Assembly (NCBI GenBank): GCA_964492825.1
Contig: CAZBLP010000009.1
Coordinates: forward strand, 1-43,797
Direction of reading: 5' to 3'
From: CAZBLP01 sp964492825
GTDB taxonomy: Bacteria > DYJV01
DNA length: 43,797 nt
The notes under the pieces are model-generated. The model was not told where the DNA came from and ran no database searches. It saw only the letters and a list, made by a program, of their open reading frames with translations. The position numbers and the translations under genes were made by a program. Below are positions 17,484 through 25,992 of the stretch, one piece after another. How positions within the stretch are numbered: position 1 is the first letter of the stretch; each line of letters opens with the position of its first letter.

Positions 17484-18247
17484 ATTTCCAAAATCATTCC
17501 ATCTCTGAGAAAGTCAATATTTTTATCAGTTTCCATATTGTCAATTTCTTCTATGATTTTTGCAGTATATTTAGGCTTCATATGAAAAATATATATCTTT
17601 ATATTGTTATTTTTTATCTTGTCTATTTCGTTTTTCATTAATTCAGGAGTGAGGTGTTTGCTTATTTCTGCAAGATATTTATGCTCATTTGGAAAAGAAG
17701 TTTCAATAATAACAAATTTTATTTTATTATTAGAATTAATTAAATCAAAGATTTTATCTGTTTTATAGGTATCAGAAATAAATACAAATGCAGAATCAGA
17801 ATTTTCTACAATATATGCAACATTTGGTACTGTGTGATTTACTGATATTGCTGTAATTTTTAACCCGTTTAATGTAAAAGATTCATTGGTATTAATTTTA
17901 TTATAGTGAAGAATAGGGTCTTTTAAAGGAATCATTGAGAAATCAGGAAAAATAACGTTATTAAAAAAATTGTCCTTTAATGAAGCCACAACTTCTTTAA
18001 GTCCAAAAACATTTACTTTATGCCCCTTAAATTCCACAAGATTATCAGCCAATAAAGGGATATCTTTTATATGATCAAGGTGAGTGTGTGTGACAAGTAT
18101 ATAGCGGATATCTTTTTGCTCTTCTAATAAAAGGGAATTAACCACATTGCCTGCGTCAATTAAGATAGTATCATTAACAAGAAAAGAAGTTAGACCTTTT
18201 CCTTTCTCACTACCCCCATTACATCCTAATACTTTTATTCTCAACAT
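17480..18247 (-). CDS. Metallo-beta-lactamase-fold hydrolase, class II cAMP phosphodiesterase-like
   Basis: A metallo-beta-lactamase fold is shown by THTHLDH (H54, H56, D58, H59), then NHTVPNVAYI, FISDTYKTD and a late HMKP. The start MLRIKVLGCNGGSE...TSFLVNDTILIDAG is closest, by eye, to class II 3',5'-cyclic-nucleotide phosphodiesterases and RNase Z relatives. Length of 255 residues fits. Hydrolysis of cAMP is plausible but unproven; other phosphoesters are possible. It lies 30 nt after ppx/gppA and overlaps folC by 4 nt. Cyclic-nucleotide turnover would fit a genome with CRP/FNR-type regulation. Confidence 0.82.
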   Translation of the reverse strand: MLRIKVLGCNGGSEKGKGLTSFLVNDTILIDAGNVVNSLLLEEQKDIRYILVTHTHLDHIKDIPLLADNLVEFKGHKVNVFGLKEVVASLKDNFFNNVIFPDFSMIPLKDPILHYNKINTNESFTLNGLKITAISVNHTVPNVAYIVENSDSAFVFISDTYKTDKIFDLINSNNKIKFVIIETSFPNEHKYLAEISKHLTPELMKNEIDKIKNNNIKIYIFHMKPKYTAKIIEEIDNMETDKNIDFLRDGMILEI

Positions 18248-18277
18248 ATTATGTTATTATTGAAAATATTAATTTTG

Positions 18278-19213
18278 TCAAGATTTTTTTAATTTTTTGT
18301 TATCATGAGTTTTTATGCTGTATGCAATGCCTTCTAATAAACCTGAATCTATTGAAACAATAAAATCAAAATTAAAAATTTCCATGCAGAATTTTATAAT
18401 TAAAAGTCCAACCAAAATCACATCTTCTCTGCCTTTTTCAATTTTATATTTTTCAAAACGTTCAATATTTGTTAATGTGAGCATTTCCTCTATTAATTCA
18501 TCTAAAAATTTTTTTGGGATTTTGTGGTTATTTATTAATTTTGGCTCATATTTCTGGAGATTTTGATGAATGTAGCTTAAAGTTGTAACCGTACCAGCAG
18601 TACCTACAAAAAAGAATTTATTTGATAATAATCTGTTAAATTTATCTTTAATGGCATTAATGTTGTATTTTATTTCTTTAGAAAGATTTTCTATTTCAAT
18701 TGCCAAAGGAGGATCATGTTTAATATATTTTTCATATAAAAAAACAACACCGAATTTTTCACTTAATGATTTGATTAAAGTTCTGTTTTTTATTAAAGAA
18801 AATTCATTGCTTCCACCGCCAATGTCTAAGAGTAAAAAATCATTAATCTTTTTTTCAAGGAAAGAGATAACTCCGCAAAAAGTAATTTTTGCTTCTTCTT
18901 GACCATTAATAATCTCTATTTTCAGACCTACTTTTTTAAAAATTTCTTCTGTAAATTCTCTGCCATTAACAGCTTCTCTTACAACACTTGTGGCAACAGC
19001 CCTGTATCTTTCAATATTATGTCCATCCATTATTGTTTTATATTTTGTTAAAGTTTCAATAACTCGGTTTTTAGCCTTGTCCAGCAAAATTCCATTGAAA
19101 TTTTCACCAAGCCTTGTAACAGTTCTCATTTTTTCCAAAATTTTACTAGATTCTATATCTATTATCAACATTCTTGTTGTGTTTGTCCCTATATCAATAG
19201 CTGCTACCTTCAT
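18278..19213 (-). CDS. Ppx/GppA family exopolyphosphatase
   Basis: The actin-like fold of the Ppx/GppA family starts with MKVAAIDIGTNTTRMLIID. LLDIGGGSNEFSLI is the second phosphate loop, and FVGTAGTVTTLSYI and SIDSGLLEGIAY close the domain. At 311 residues it is the short single-module form. It hydrolyses polyphosphate, pppGpp or both. I start at 19213, not at 19255, because this methionine begins the family N-terminus and AAAGAGA sits just upstream. The gene overlaps the end of the preceding deacetylase gene by 20 nt. Confidence 0.9.
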   Translation of the reverse strand: MKVAAIDIGTNTTRMLIIDIESSKILEKMRTVTRLGENFNGILLDKAKNRVIETLTKYKTIMDGHNIERYRAVATSVVREAVNGREFTEEIFKKVGLKIEIINGQEEAKITFCGVISFLEKKINDFLLLDIGGGSNEFSLIKNRTLIKSLSEKFGVVFLYEKYIKHDPPLAIEIENLSKEIKYNINAIKDKFNRLLSNKFFFVGTAGTVTTLSYIHQNLQKYEPKLINNHKIPKKFLDELIEEMLTLTNIERFEKYKIEKGREDVILVGLLIIKFCMEIFNFDFIVSIDSGLLEGIAYSIKTHDNKKLKKS

Positions 19214-20273
19214 ATATCTCTTTCTCAGTAATATGATTTTTTTCATAATTTGCAAAAATTTCTAATCCGTATTTAACAGGAATAATAATTAAATTTTTAT
19301 CTTTATCTGCAATAAAAACAGACAAAGCCTGGAGGGTTTTTATCCCAGGATGGCCAATAGCTATTGCAAAACCTTTTTTTAAAGCAAGTTTTTCTGCTTT
19401 TACTAAATTATCCAAAATTTCTGAAAAATCTTTTTTATTATCTATAAAAAAATCTCTTATGCCACTTTTTATATTGTATTGCATAGCTATTTTACCAGCA
19501 ATTGTGCATTTTGCAGTTTTACTATCAATGAAAAATTTATTTTTATCAAAATGTTTAAAAAAAAGCTCCATTTTTTCTCTATTACATGTGAGCTTTGAGC
19601 CCATATGATTATTAACACCTTCAAAATATGGGAGAAAATTGAAAAATTGAGCAATTTTTTTTATAAAAGTTTTATTATCCATATTTACTAATAAAAAATT
19701 AATACTGTTTTCTATTGGAGCATAAGGTTCCATTGGTAGATGTAACATAACATGATAGTGGTGTTTTTGGGCATATTGGGAAATTTTTTTAGAATCCCTT
19801 AAAAAAGGTATAATGGAAAGCGTAATATTATCGCTTATTTTCCAAAATTCTTTTGCTCTGTTTAGATTGGGACCAATATCATCTATAATTATTGACAAAT
19901 ATTTTAAATTGGAATTTTTTTGGGATTTTAGCTGGTTTGGTTTTACTATTTCTTTTTTTAATAAAATCTTTTTTATAAATTTATGTTTATAATAAATTTT
20001 TATGTAAGTTTTGTCTTTTTTTATAAAAAAATTATTTTTTTCTAATTTTTTTAAAAAAGTATTTTTCGTATCCTCAGATTTATATAAAAAAATAAAATTG
20101 TTATCTTTAACGAGCTTTATGTTAAAATTTTTGAAAATCTCTGAAACTTTATTTTCCACTCTCTGTAATTCTTCTTTACTACTTGCAACATGGCGAGATT
20201 TGTTTATGAAAATTAATGCAACTATATTGAGAACTGTTATTGCAAGTAAAAAGTATATATGAAATTTTTTCAT
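19194..20273 (-). CDS. Divergent polysaccharide deacetylase family protein (DUF610, YibQ-like)
   Basis: A membrane anchor (residues 5-24) and a coiled, basic linker precede a domain with LSIIIDDIGPNL (D131/D132), VMLHLPMEP, NNHMGSKLT, FFIDSKT and AIGHPG. This is the pattern of the divergent polysaccharide deacetylase family. The family keeps several metal-site residues of NodB-type deacetylases, but its substrate is unproven. Genes of this kind are often next to ctpA-type proteases and murein enzymes, as here, which suggests a periplasmic cell-wall role. Length is 359 residues. It lies 33 nt after ctpA. Confidence 0.87.
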   Translation of the reverse strand: MKKFHIYFLLAITVLNIVALIFINKSRHVASSKEELQRVENKVSEIFKNFNIKLVKDNNFIFLYKSEDTKNTFLKKLEKNNFFIKKDKTYIKIYYKHKFIKKILLKKEIVKPNQLKSQKNSNLKYLSIIIDDIGPNLNRAKEFWKISDNITLSIIPFLRDSKKISQYAQKHHYHVMLHLPMEPYAPIENSINFLLVNMDNKTFIKKIAQFFNFLPYFEGVNNHMGSKLTCNREKMELFFKHFDKNKFFIDSKTAKCTIAGKIAMQYNIKSGIRDFFIDNKKDFSEILDNLVKAEKLALKKGFAIAIGHPGIKTLQALSVFIADKDKNLIIIPVKYGLEIFANYEKNHITEKEIYEGSSY

Positions 20274-20306
20274 TTAAAACCTAATAAAAATTCAAAAATT
20301 TTTTAG

Positions 20307-21629
20307 TTATTTGCCCATGACAATCTGTAATGCTTTAAGTAGTTGAAGGCCTTGTAGCAATTGATAATCCTTAACTTCGTCAAAAGATATCACATTTTTT
20401 AACCCGTTGTTTTCCTTATTGCTTAATTTTTTATTTTTATCTGAATCAGAACTTGCTTGGAAATGTCCCTTTAAATCTTTTTCTCTAAGGAAAAAGGAAT
20501 CGGTTTTATTATCTTCTGCAATTTTTTTCTGTTTAACAATTATATCCGGCGTAATACCTTTTGCCTGTATAGATGTCCCTGATGGAGTATAGTATTTTGC
20601 AGTTGTCAGCCTAATTGCTGAACCGTCATCTAATGGTATAATTGTCTGAACAGAGCCTTTGCCAAAAGTTTGGGTACCTAAAATAATAGCTCTTTTATGA
20701 TCCTGCAATGCCCCTGCTACAATTTCAGATGCACTTGCACTTCCACCATTAACAAGAACAACCATTGGATAATTGCCTTCATTGCCATCATTGTTAGCAT
20801 AAAATTCCATTTGGCTATTTGGAACTCTACCTTTTGTATAAACTATTTTGCCTTTTTTTATAAAAATATCCGAGACTTTTACAGCTTGATTAAGTAGTCC
20901 TCCAGGATTATTTCTGAGGTCAAGTATAATACCTTTTACTGTTCCAAACTTTTTTTGAAATTTATCCAATGCCTTAATAACTGAAGATGCTGTTCTCTCC
21001 TGGAACTGAGTAATTCTAACGTATCCTATGTTATTTTCATACATTTTAGTTTTTACACTTTGTATTTTTATAATATCACGAACAATAGTGATATCTTTTA
21101 GCTTTTTTAAACCTTCTCTGAAAATTGAAATAGTAACTTTTGTTCCTTTTTTGCCTCTTAATTTTTTTACAGCATCCATTAAAGTCATGTTTTTGGTGCT
21201 TTCACCGTTAATTTTAATAATTTTATCTCCAGCTTTTACTCCAGCTTTATACGCTGGTGTATCCTCTATGGGAGAAACAATAGTTAATATTCCGTTTTTA
21301 ATTGTAATTTCAATTCCCAAACCACCAAATTCTCCAGTTGTTTCAACCTGCATTTCTTTGAAACTATCAGGATTTAGAAAAGATGAATGAGGGTCCAGAG
21401 AAGACAACATTCCATTTATGGCTCCATATATTAAATTTTTATAAGTTTTGTTATCAACATAATCTCTTTTTACAATTGATAAAACTTTGGTAAAAAGCTC
21501 AATATTTTTGTAAATATTATTGTCATCTGCTGATTTTTTCTTTGTGGCTGTTAAAACTGATACTTGTATAAATAGGAATATAATCAGACACCCCATTATT
21601 ATAATATTTTTTTTAAAGAATTTTTTCAT
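20307..21629 (-). CDS. ctpA: S41 family carboxyl-terminal processing protease
   Basis: An N-terminal signal or anchor is followed by a PDZ domain (GGLGIEITIKNG...VKAGDKIIKING) and the S41 protease core. The catalytic dyad, numbered from the start used here, is S299 in NGGSASASEIVAGAL and K324 in FGKGSVQT. A lysine/serine-rich tail follows PDIIVKQKK. Such periplasmic proteases trim envelope proteins and murein hydrolases. I start at 21629 (ATG with GGGGGAAG upstream) rather than at the in-frame TTG at 21644. This leaves 11 nt after the transglycosylase stop. About 440 residues is normal for the family. Confidence 0.94.
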   Translation of the reverse strand: MKKFFKKNIIIMGCLIIFLFIQVSVLTATKKKSADDNNIYKNIELFTKVLSIVKRDYVDNKTYKNLIYGAINGMLSSLDPHSSFLNPDSFKEMQVETTGEFGGLGIEITIKNGILTIVSPIEDTPAYKAGVKAGDKIIKINGESTKNMTLMDAVKKLRGKKGTKVTISIFREGLKKLKDITIVRDIIKIQSVKTKMYENNIGYVRITQFQERTASSVIKALDKFQKKFGTVKGIILDLRNNPGGLLNQAVKVSDIFIKKGKIVYTKGRVPNSQMEFYANNDGNEGNYPMVVLVNGGSASASEIVAGALQDHKRAIILGTQTFGKGSVQTIIPLDDGSAIRLTTAKYYTPSGTSIQAKGITPDIIVKQKKIAEDNKTDSFFLREKDLKGHFQASSDSDKNKKLSNKENNGLKNVISFDEVKDYQLLQGLQLLKALQIVMGK

Positions 21630-21640
21630 TACTTCCCCCT

Positions 21641-22471
21641 TCAAGATTGTTTATTGAAAATTTTACTTAATTTTAGAACAGTTTCACAATATAATTTTGA
21701 ATGATTATAAGAATATATAACTTTTAATTTTTTAGATTCTGATAATTTTTCTGACCAGCCATTTTGTTTCAAATAATTTGCAATGCTAAATATTGCATCA
21801 GGGTATTGCTCCAAATCTATTTTATTGTCATTATTGCCGTCAATTGCATAATTTAGAAATGATAAAGGAATAAATTGTGGCAAGCCAAAAGCACCTGCCC
21901 ATGAGCCTTTGATTTTGAAAATATCAATATGATGTTTTAAGAAAATTTTTTTTAATGCAATGTATTGTTTATATGCCCATCTGCTTTTCCATTTAATTTT
22001 TCTTAAAAACCATTTTTTAGAAGTATTAGGATAATTTTTTTTTATTTCATTAAAAAGTCTATCTTGTAACTCTTTATTTTTACCTAACATTATCAAACTT
22101 TTATAAACTGAAGCTATATTATATTTTGGATGATGATGGCCACATAATGATTCTATTGTTAAAATTGAAAGAATAATCTGCGAAGAAACATGAAATCTTT
22201 TTTCTGCTTCTAAGAAATACTTTTTATTTTTTTTAAAACAAATAATTGAGTGAGTTAAAATTCTTTTTTTAAAATAGGGAGCGTAATTTTCTTTTATTTC
22301 AAGAAATTTAAAATTTTTAAAAGAGGCTTCATAATCATATGGTAAAGTTTCAAATTGTTTTATAAAGCTGCTTTCACTGAAATATTGCAGTTTGTTTGAA
22401 TAAATATTTTGCAAAAAGGAAAACAAAAAAAAAGGGACTAAAATTAACACCCAGAATTTGGAATTAAACAT
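21641..22471 (-). CDS. Lytic murein transglycosylase (MltB/SLT_2-like)
   Basis: An N-terminal hydrophobic signal (residues 6-25) targets the protein to the periplasm. The catalytic glutamate is probably E107 in LTIESLCG. WAGAFGLPQFIPLSFLNYAIDGNNDNKIDLE is a clear MltB-family segment, with a calcium-binding-like DGNNDNKIDLE loop. It would cleave glycan strands of peptidoglycan to 1,6-anhydro ends. At 276 residues it is shorter than E. coli MltB and has no C-terminal extension. Its start lies inside the cupin gene (28-nt overlap). The neighbouring ctpA suggests the protease could control its level, as known for other murein hydrolases. Confidence 0.87.
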   Translation of the reverse strand: MFNSKFWVLILVPFFLFSFLQNIYSNKLQYFSESSFIKQFETLPYDYEASFKNFKFLEIKENYAPYFKKRILTHSIICFKKNKKYFLEAEKRFHVSSQIILSILTIESLCGHHHPKYNIASVYKSLIMLGKNKELQDRLFNEIKKNYPNTSKKWFLRKIKWKSRWAYKQYIALKKIFLKHHIDIFKIKGSWAGAFGLPQFIPLSFLNYAIDGNNDNKIDLEQYPDAIFSIANYLKQNGWSEKLSESKKLKVIYSYNHSKLYCETVLKLSKIFNKQS

Positions 22472-22782
22472 ATAAATTTCCCTTTTGTTTTGGCTAAAAA
22501 TTGATGCTCTTCTCCGCCTGGTATGAAAAAAGCATCTCCCTGTTTATATGGGACAAACTTTCCATTAACATAAACTTCGCCTTCACCTTCCAAAATTAAA
22601 ACTTCATGTTCCCAATCATGTGTATGTCTTGGGGTATTACCACCTTCTTCTACGTGAAATATTCTAAAAGCAAAAGTAGGGACACCGTCGTTTGGAGAGA
22701 ATAGCCATTGAACTTTCACTCCTTTGGCACCTTCCAACTCAACTTTTTCCATAGGAACATTATCTATATGTTTTTTTAACAT
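22444..22782 (-). CDS. Cupin-domain protein
   Basis: A small single-domain cupin of 112 residues. Metal-site residues H53, H55 and H59 (with E60 nearby) lie in the first cupin motif, PRHTHDWEHEVLILEGEG. H93 lies in the second, GDAFFIPGGEEHQF. It ends with PNSGC, a terminal cysteine. No substrate can be named; the family includes sensors, isomerases and dioxygenases. It heads the eight-gene envelope run and has a good AAGGAG 6-7 nt before the ATG. A promoter with a Fur-like box lies upstream (22818-22851), so metal-responsive expression is possible. Confidence 0.88.
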   Translation of the reverse strand: MLKKHIDNVPMEKVELEGAKGVKVQWLFSPNDGVPTFAFRIFHVEEGGNTPRHTHDWEHEVLILEGEGEVYVNGKFVPYKQGDAFFIPGGEEHQFLAKTKGKFICLIPNSGC

Positions 22783-22817
22783 AAAAAACTCCTTTTAATT
22801 GTTTTATAAATTTAGAA

Positions 22818-22851
22818 TATAAGAATTATCATTAATAAAAAATTATGTCAA
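22818..22851 (-). promoter_or_regulatory. Candidate promoter with Fur-like box for cupin operon
   Basis: Read on the minus strand, a perfect -35 TTGACA (22851-22846) is followed after 15 nt by GATAAT (22830-22825), a short but usable spacing. The 19 bases 22836-22818 match the classical Fur consensus at 14 of 19 positions, including an unbroken run TAATGATAAT, and cover the -10 element. The start codon is about 40 nt downstream. AT-rich DNA gives chance matches, so the Fur reading is tentative. Confidence 0.4.
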
Positions 22852-22961
22852 TAACTTTGCATTTGAGATTTAGCAGATGTTAACGAAGTTTAAAAGCAAT
22901 GATTATTAACGAATAAAATAAGAAAGTTGTAAATTTTAAAAATATTTGATAAACAAATTAA

Positions 22962-23303
22962 ATGGAAAAAGGAAAGTTTGGTGAGATATTGGCAAAAAAT
23001 TTTCTTAAAAAAAATGGATATTCAATATTATTTGAAAATTACAGAACAAGATTCGGTGAAATAGATTTGATTGTAGAGAAAAACAATACAATAATTTTTG
23101 TGGAAGTAAAATACAGGACTAATAAAAATTTTGGACGAGCAGAAGAAAGTATTAATAAGTCAAAAATCAAAAAAATTAGAAATTCAGCAGAGCAATTTCT
23201 TAAAAATTATAAAAAAGATTATAAGAAATTTAGAATAGATATTATTGCAATTAATAATTTTGAATTACTGGAAATTAATCATTATAAAAATATAGAGCTT
23301 TAA
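22962..23303 (+). CDS. yraN: YraN family protein (UPF0102, endonuclease-like fold)
   Basis: The 113-residue protein shows the UPF0102 pattern: GKFGEILAKNFLKKNGY, then RFGEIDLIVEKNNTIIFVEVKYR. The E, D and EVK residues there match the PD-(D/E)XK nuclease metal site. The biological role is unsettled; links to DNA recombination or cell division are reported in some species. No Shine-Dalgarno precedes the ATG. It shares one base with the next gene (TAATG). In the upstream gap an 8-mer TTAACGAA occurs twice (22880-22887 and 22906-22913). Confidence 0.9.
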   Translation: MEKGKFGEILAKNFLKKNGYSILFENYRTRFGEIDLIVEKNNTIIFVEVKYRTNKNFGRAEESINKSKIKKIRNSAEQFLKNYKKDYKKFRIDIIAINNFELLEINHYKNIEL

Positions 23304-23956
23304 TGAATATAGAAAAATATTTTTTAGATTTTTTAGATCAAAAAGATTATGGTTTAGAGAAAGAGATTATTAATTTTGCTGAACATTTTGAAATACCTTA
23401 TTTAAATAGAATAAAAGCTCAATTCTTGGAGACTGTTGTTCGAGTAAAATCTCCTGACAAAGCATTTGAAATTGGGACTGGTAGTGGTTATTCCACATAT
23501 AAAATTATTAAATCCTTACCTGCAAAAGGTCGGTTAGTAAGTATTGATTATAATTTTCATAGAGTGGAATGTTTTTATGAAAATATTTTTTCGAAATTTT
23601 CAGTATCTTTAAAAAACAAGCTCTGTGTTTATCCTCTTGAAAGTTTTTATGTAATTGATATTTTTCAAAGAATTGGAGAAAAGTTTGATTTTATATTTGT
23701 TGATGCAGTAAAAAGAGACTATGTTAAATATTTAATTGAGCTTGAAAAGCTTCTAAATATTAATGGTATTTTAATATTTGACAATATAACATACAATAAA
23801 CAGATTATTGATAGAAGTGCCAAAAGAAGTGAAAATTATATAAAAGGTATTAAGTTAGTTGATGAATTTAATAGAAAATTAATTTCAAATAAAAATTTAT
23901 TGACTTCCTTTATTGCAATAGGAGATGGCTTAAGCTTTTCGGTTAAAATAAAATGA
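23303..23956 (+). CDS. O-methyltransferase family 3-like SAM-dependent methyltransferase
   Basis: A Rossmann methyltransferase with the SAM loop FEIGTGSGYSTYKI (about residues 54-67), an acidic strand end SIDYN and FDFIFVDAVKRDYVKYL, followed by GILIFDNI. The layout matches the catechol O-methyltransferase-like family 3 (TrmR/YrrM type). TrmR methylates tRNA 5-hydroxyuridine, so tRNA modification is one option. A U32 protein of the hydroxylase type occurs nearby, but the substrate here is unproven. Length is 217 residues. Start and stop both overlap neighbours (TAATG and ATGA). Confidence 0.85.
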   Translation: MNIEKYFLDFLDQKDYGLEKEIINFAEHFEIPYLNRIKAQFLETVVRVKSPDKAFEIGTGSGYSTYKIIKSLPAKGRLVSIDYNFHRVECFYENIFSKFSVSLKNKLCVYPLESFYVIDIFQRIGEKFDFIFVDAVKRDYVKYLIELEKLLNINGILIFDNITYNKQIIDRSAKRSENYIKGIKLVDEFNRKLISNKNLLTSFIAIGDGLSFSVKIK

Positions 23957-24585
23957 AAACAATACTTTTTGATGTTGACAATACATTATATCCAAAAGAA
24001 TCAGCTCTTTTTAATGAGGTGGATAGTAGGATAAATAAGTATTTAAGAGAAGTTGTAGGCATTGCTGATATGAATGTTAAAAAATTGAGAAAAGAATATT
24101 TGGAAAAATATGGCACTACTCTAAACGGTCTAATCAAACACCACAATGTTTTGCCATTTCATTACCTTGATTATGTTCATAATGTTGATATTGAAAAATA
24201 TATTTCAGTTAATAGTAGGTTAAAATTTTTTTTGCAGAAAAGTAAATACAGGCATATTATATTTTCAAATGCTTATTTGCCGTATATTAGAAAAATTTTA
24301 AGAATTATGGAAATTGAAGAGTATTTTGAGAAAATATTTGATATTAGCAAGTTGAATTTTATCCCAAAGCCTTTATTTAAGCCATATTTAAACATTTGCA
24401 AGCAGGAGAATCTTTTGCCTGATAAAACGGTAATGGTAGATGATTCTTTAAAAAATCTTTTAACAGCAAGAAAAATAGGTTTTAAAACATTATATGTTAA
24501 TGATAAAAAGCATAATGACTTTGATTTTACCATTAAAAAAATTGAAGAAATAGATATTTTTTTGGAAAAATTAGTTGACTTTTAA
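23953..24585 (+). CDS. HAD-family hydrolase, pyrimidine 5'-nucleotidase-like
   Basis: HAD motif I is ILFDVDNTLYP, with nucleophile D7 and acid D9. Motif II is IIFSNAYLPYIRKIL, the lysine of motif III is in FIPKPLFKPY and motif IV is MVDDSLKNLLTA. The DNTLYP start and the helical cap (DSRINKYLREVVG) are typical of the SDT1/pyrimidine 5'-nucleotidase subfamily. Nucleotide dephosphorylation is the most likely activity, but HAD specificity is hard to predict. Length is 210 residues. It overlaps the preceding gene by 4 nt; 159 nt follow before the rho start. Confidence 0.86.
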   Translation: MKTILFDVDNTLYPKESALFNEVDSRINKYLREVVGIADMNVKKLRKEYLEKYGTTLNGLIKHHNVLPFHYLDYVHNVDIEKYISVNSRLKFFLQKSKYRHIIFSNAYLPYIRKILRIMEIEEYFEKIFDISKLNFIPKPLFKPYLNICKQENLLPDKTVMVDDSLKNLLTARKIGFKTLYVNDKKHNDFDFTIKKIEEIDIFLEKLVDF

Positions 24586-24744
24586 ATTTTTTTAATTTAT
24601 TTAAGAGAAAATCAATAAAGGCACATCCAATTTGAGAGTCTTTTATATCATATACCGTTACTTTGAAATTAATTCTATAATTCCTTTTTAAGGAAATTTT
24701 ATATAATCAGAAAAATTGATTTTTATATGGAGGAAATAAAGAAA

Positions 24745-25992
24745 ATGAATCTTAATGAATTAAAGTTAAAACCAGTTCCAGATTTACAACAAATTGCGGA
24801 ACATCTTAAAATTGAAAGTTATTCTCTGCTTACAAAACAGGAGCTTATTTTTAATATTTTAAAAACTTATGCTGAAAAAAATGGCAATATTTATGGTGGA
24901 GGTGTTCTGGAAGTTTTACCTGATGGTTTTGGATTTTTAAGATCAGCAGATTATAATTACAGGCCAGGGCCAGATGATATTTATGTATCACCATCACAAA
25001 TTAGAAAATTTGGTATGAAAACAGGTCATACTGTAGAAGGCCAAATAAGGCCTCCTAAGGAATCTGAAAAATATTTTGCTTTGTTAAAAGTTGAAGCTGT
25101 TAGCGGTGAGGCTCCTGAATCAATTAAAAGTAAAATTTTATTTGATAATCTTACTCCGCTTCATCCCAATGAAAAAATAAATCTTGAAACCAATCCTAAA
25201 ATTATTTCCACAAGAGTTATGGATATTCTTACTCCAATTGGAAAAGGACAGCGAGGATTAATTGTAGCACCTCCAAGGACAGGTAAGACTGTTTTATTGC
25301 AGCAAATTGCAAATTCTATTACCACTAATCACCCTGAAGTATTTCTTATTGTTTTATTAATAGATGAAAGACCTGAAGAAGTTACGGAAATGATGAGAAC
25401 AGTTAACGGAGAAGTTATAAGCTCTACTTTTGATGAACCTGTTGAAAGGCATGTTCAGGTAGCTGAAATTGTTATTGAAAGGGCAAGAAGGCTTGTTGAA
25501 TGCAAAAAAGATGTTGTTATTCTGCTTGATAGTATTACGAGGCTTGCAAGAGCGTACAATTCTATAACACCTGTAAGTGGTAAAGTGCTTTCAGGTGGTA
25601 TTGATGCTACAGCTCTTTATAAACCAAAAAGATTTTTTGGTGCTGCTAGGAATATTGAGGAAGGAGGAAGTCTTACTATTATTGCCACAGCTTTAATTGA
25701 AACAGGAAGCAGAATGGATGATGTAATTTTTGAAGAATTTAAAGGTACTGGAAATATGGAAGTTCATTTAGACAGAAATCTGGCAAATAAAAGAGTTTTC
25801 CCTGCAATTAACGTTAATGCTTCAGGTACTAGAAAAGAAGAGCTATTGCTTGATAAAGATATTTTACCAAGAATTTGGCTTTTAAGAAAAGTGCTTGACA
25901 GAATGGATTCTGTTTCAGCTATGGAATTTTTAATAGAGAAAATTTCTGAAACTACTACAAATGAAGAATTTTTGAGGAGTATGAATCAGTAG
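24745..25992 (+). CDS. rho: Transcription termination factor Rho
   Basis: Rho is a hexameric RNA helicase that ends transcription. The N-terminal domain MNLNELKLKPVPDLQQIAEHL is followed by an RNA-binding cold-shock-like domain (GVLEVLPDGFGFLRS). The ATPase follows with APPRTGKT (about residues 175-182) and VILLDSITRLARAYN, and ends in the normal GTGNMEVHLDR region. I start at 24745, the family N-terminus, 11 nt after GGAGG. The in-frame ATG at 24727 would place that GGAGG inside the gene. A TATAAT at 24702-24707 could be a -10 element. An inverted repeat TTCCTT/AAGGAA sits at 24681-24695 in the leader. Confidence 0.96.
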   Translation: MNLNELKLKPVPDLQQIAEHLKIESYSLLTKQELIFNILKTYAEKNGNIYGGGVLEVLPDGFGFLRSADYNYRPGPDDIYVSPSQIRKFGMKTGHTVEGQIRPPKESEKYFALLKVEAVSGEAPESIKSKILFDNLTPLHPNEKINLETNPKIISTRVMDILTPIGKGQRGLIVAPPRTGKTVLLQQIANSITTNHPEVFLIVLLIDERPEEVTEMMRTVNGEVISSTFDEPVERHVQVAEIVIERARRLVECKKDVVILLDSITRLARAYNSITPVSGKVLSGGIDATALYKPKRFFGAARNIEEGGSLTIIATALIETGSRMDDVIFEEFKGTGNMEVHLDRNLANKRVFPAINVNASGTRKEELLLDKDILPRIWLLRKVLDRMDSVSAMEFLIEKISETTTNEEFLRSMNQ

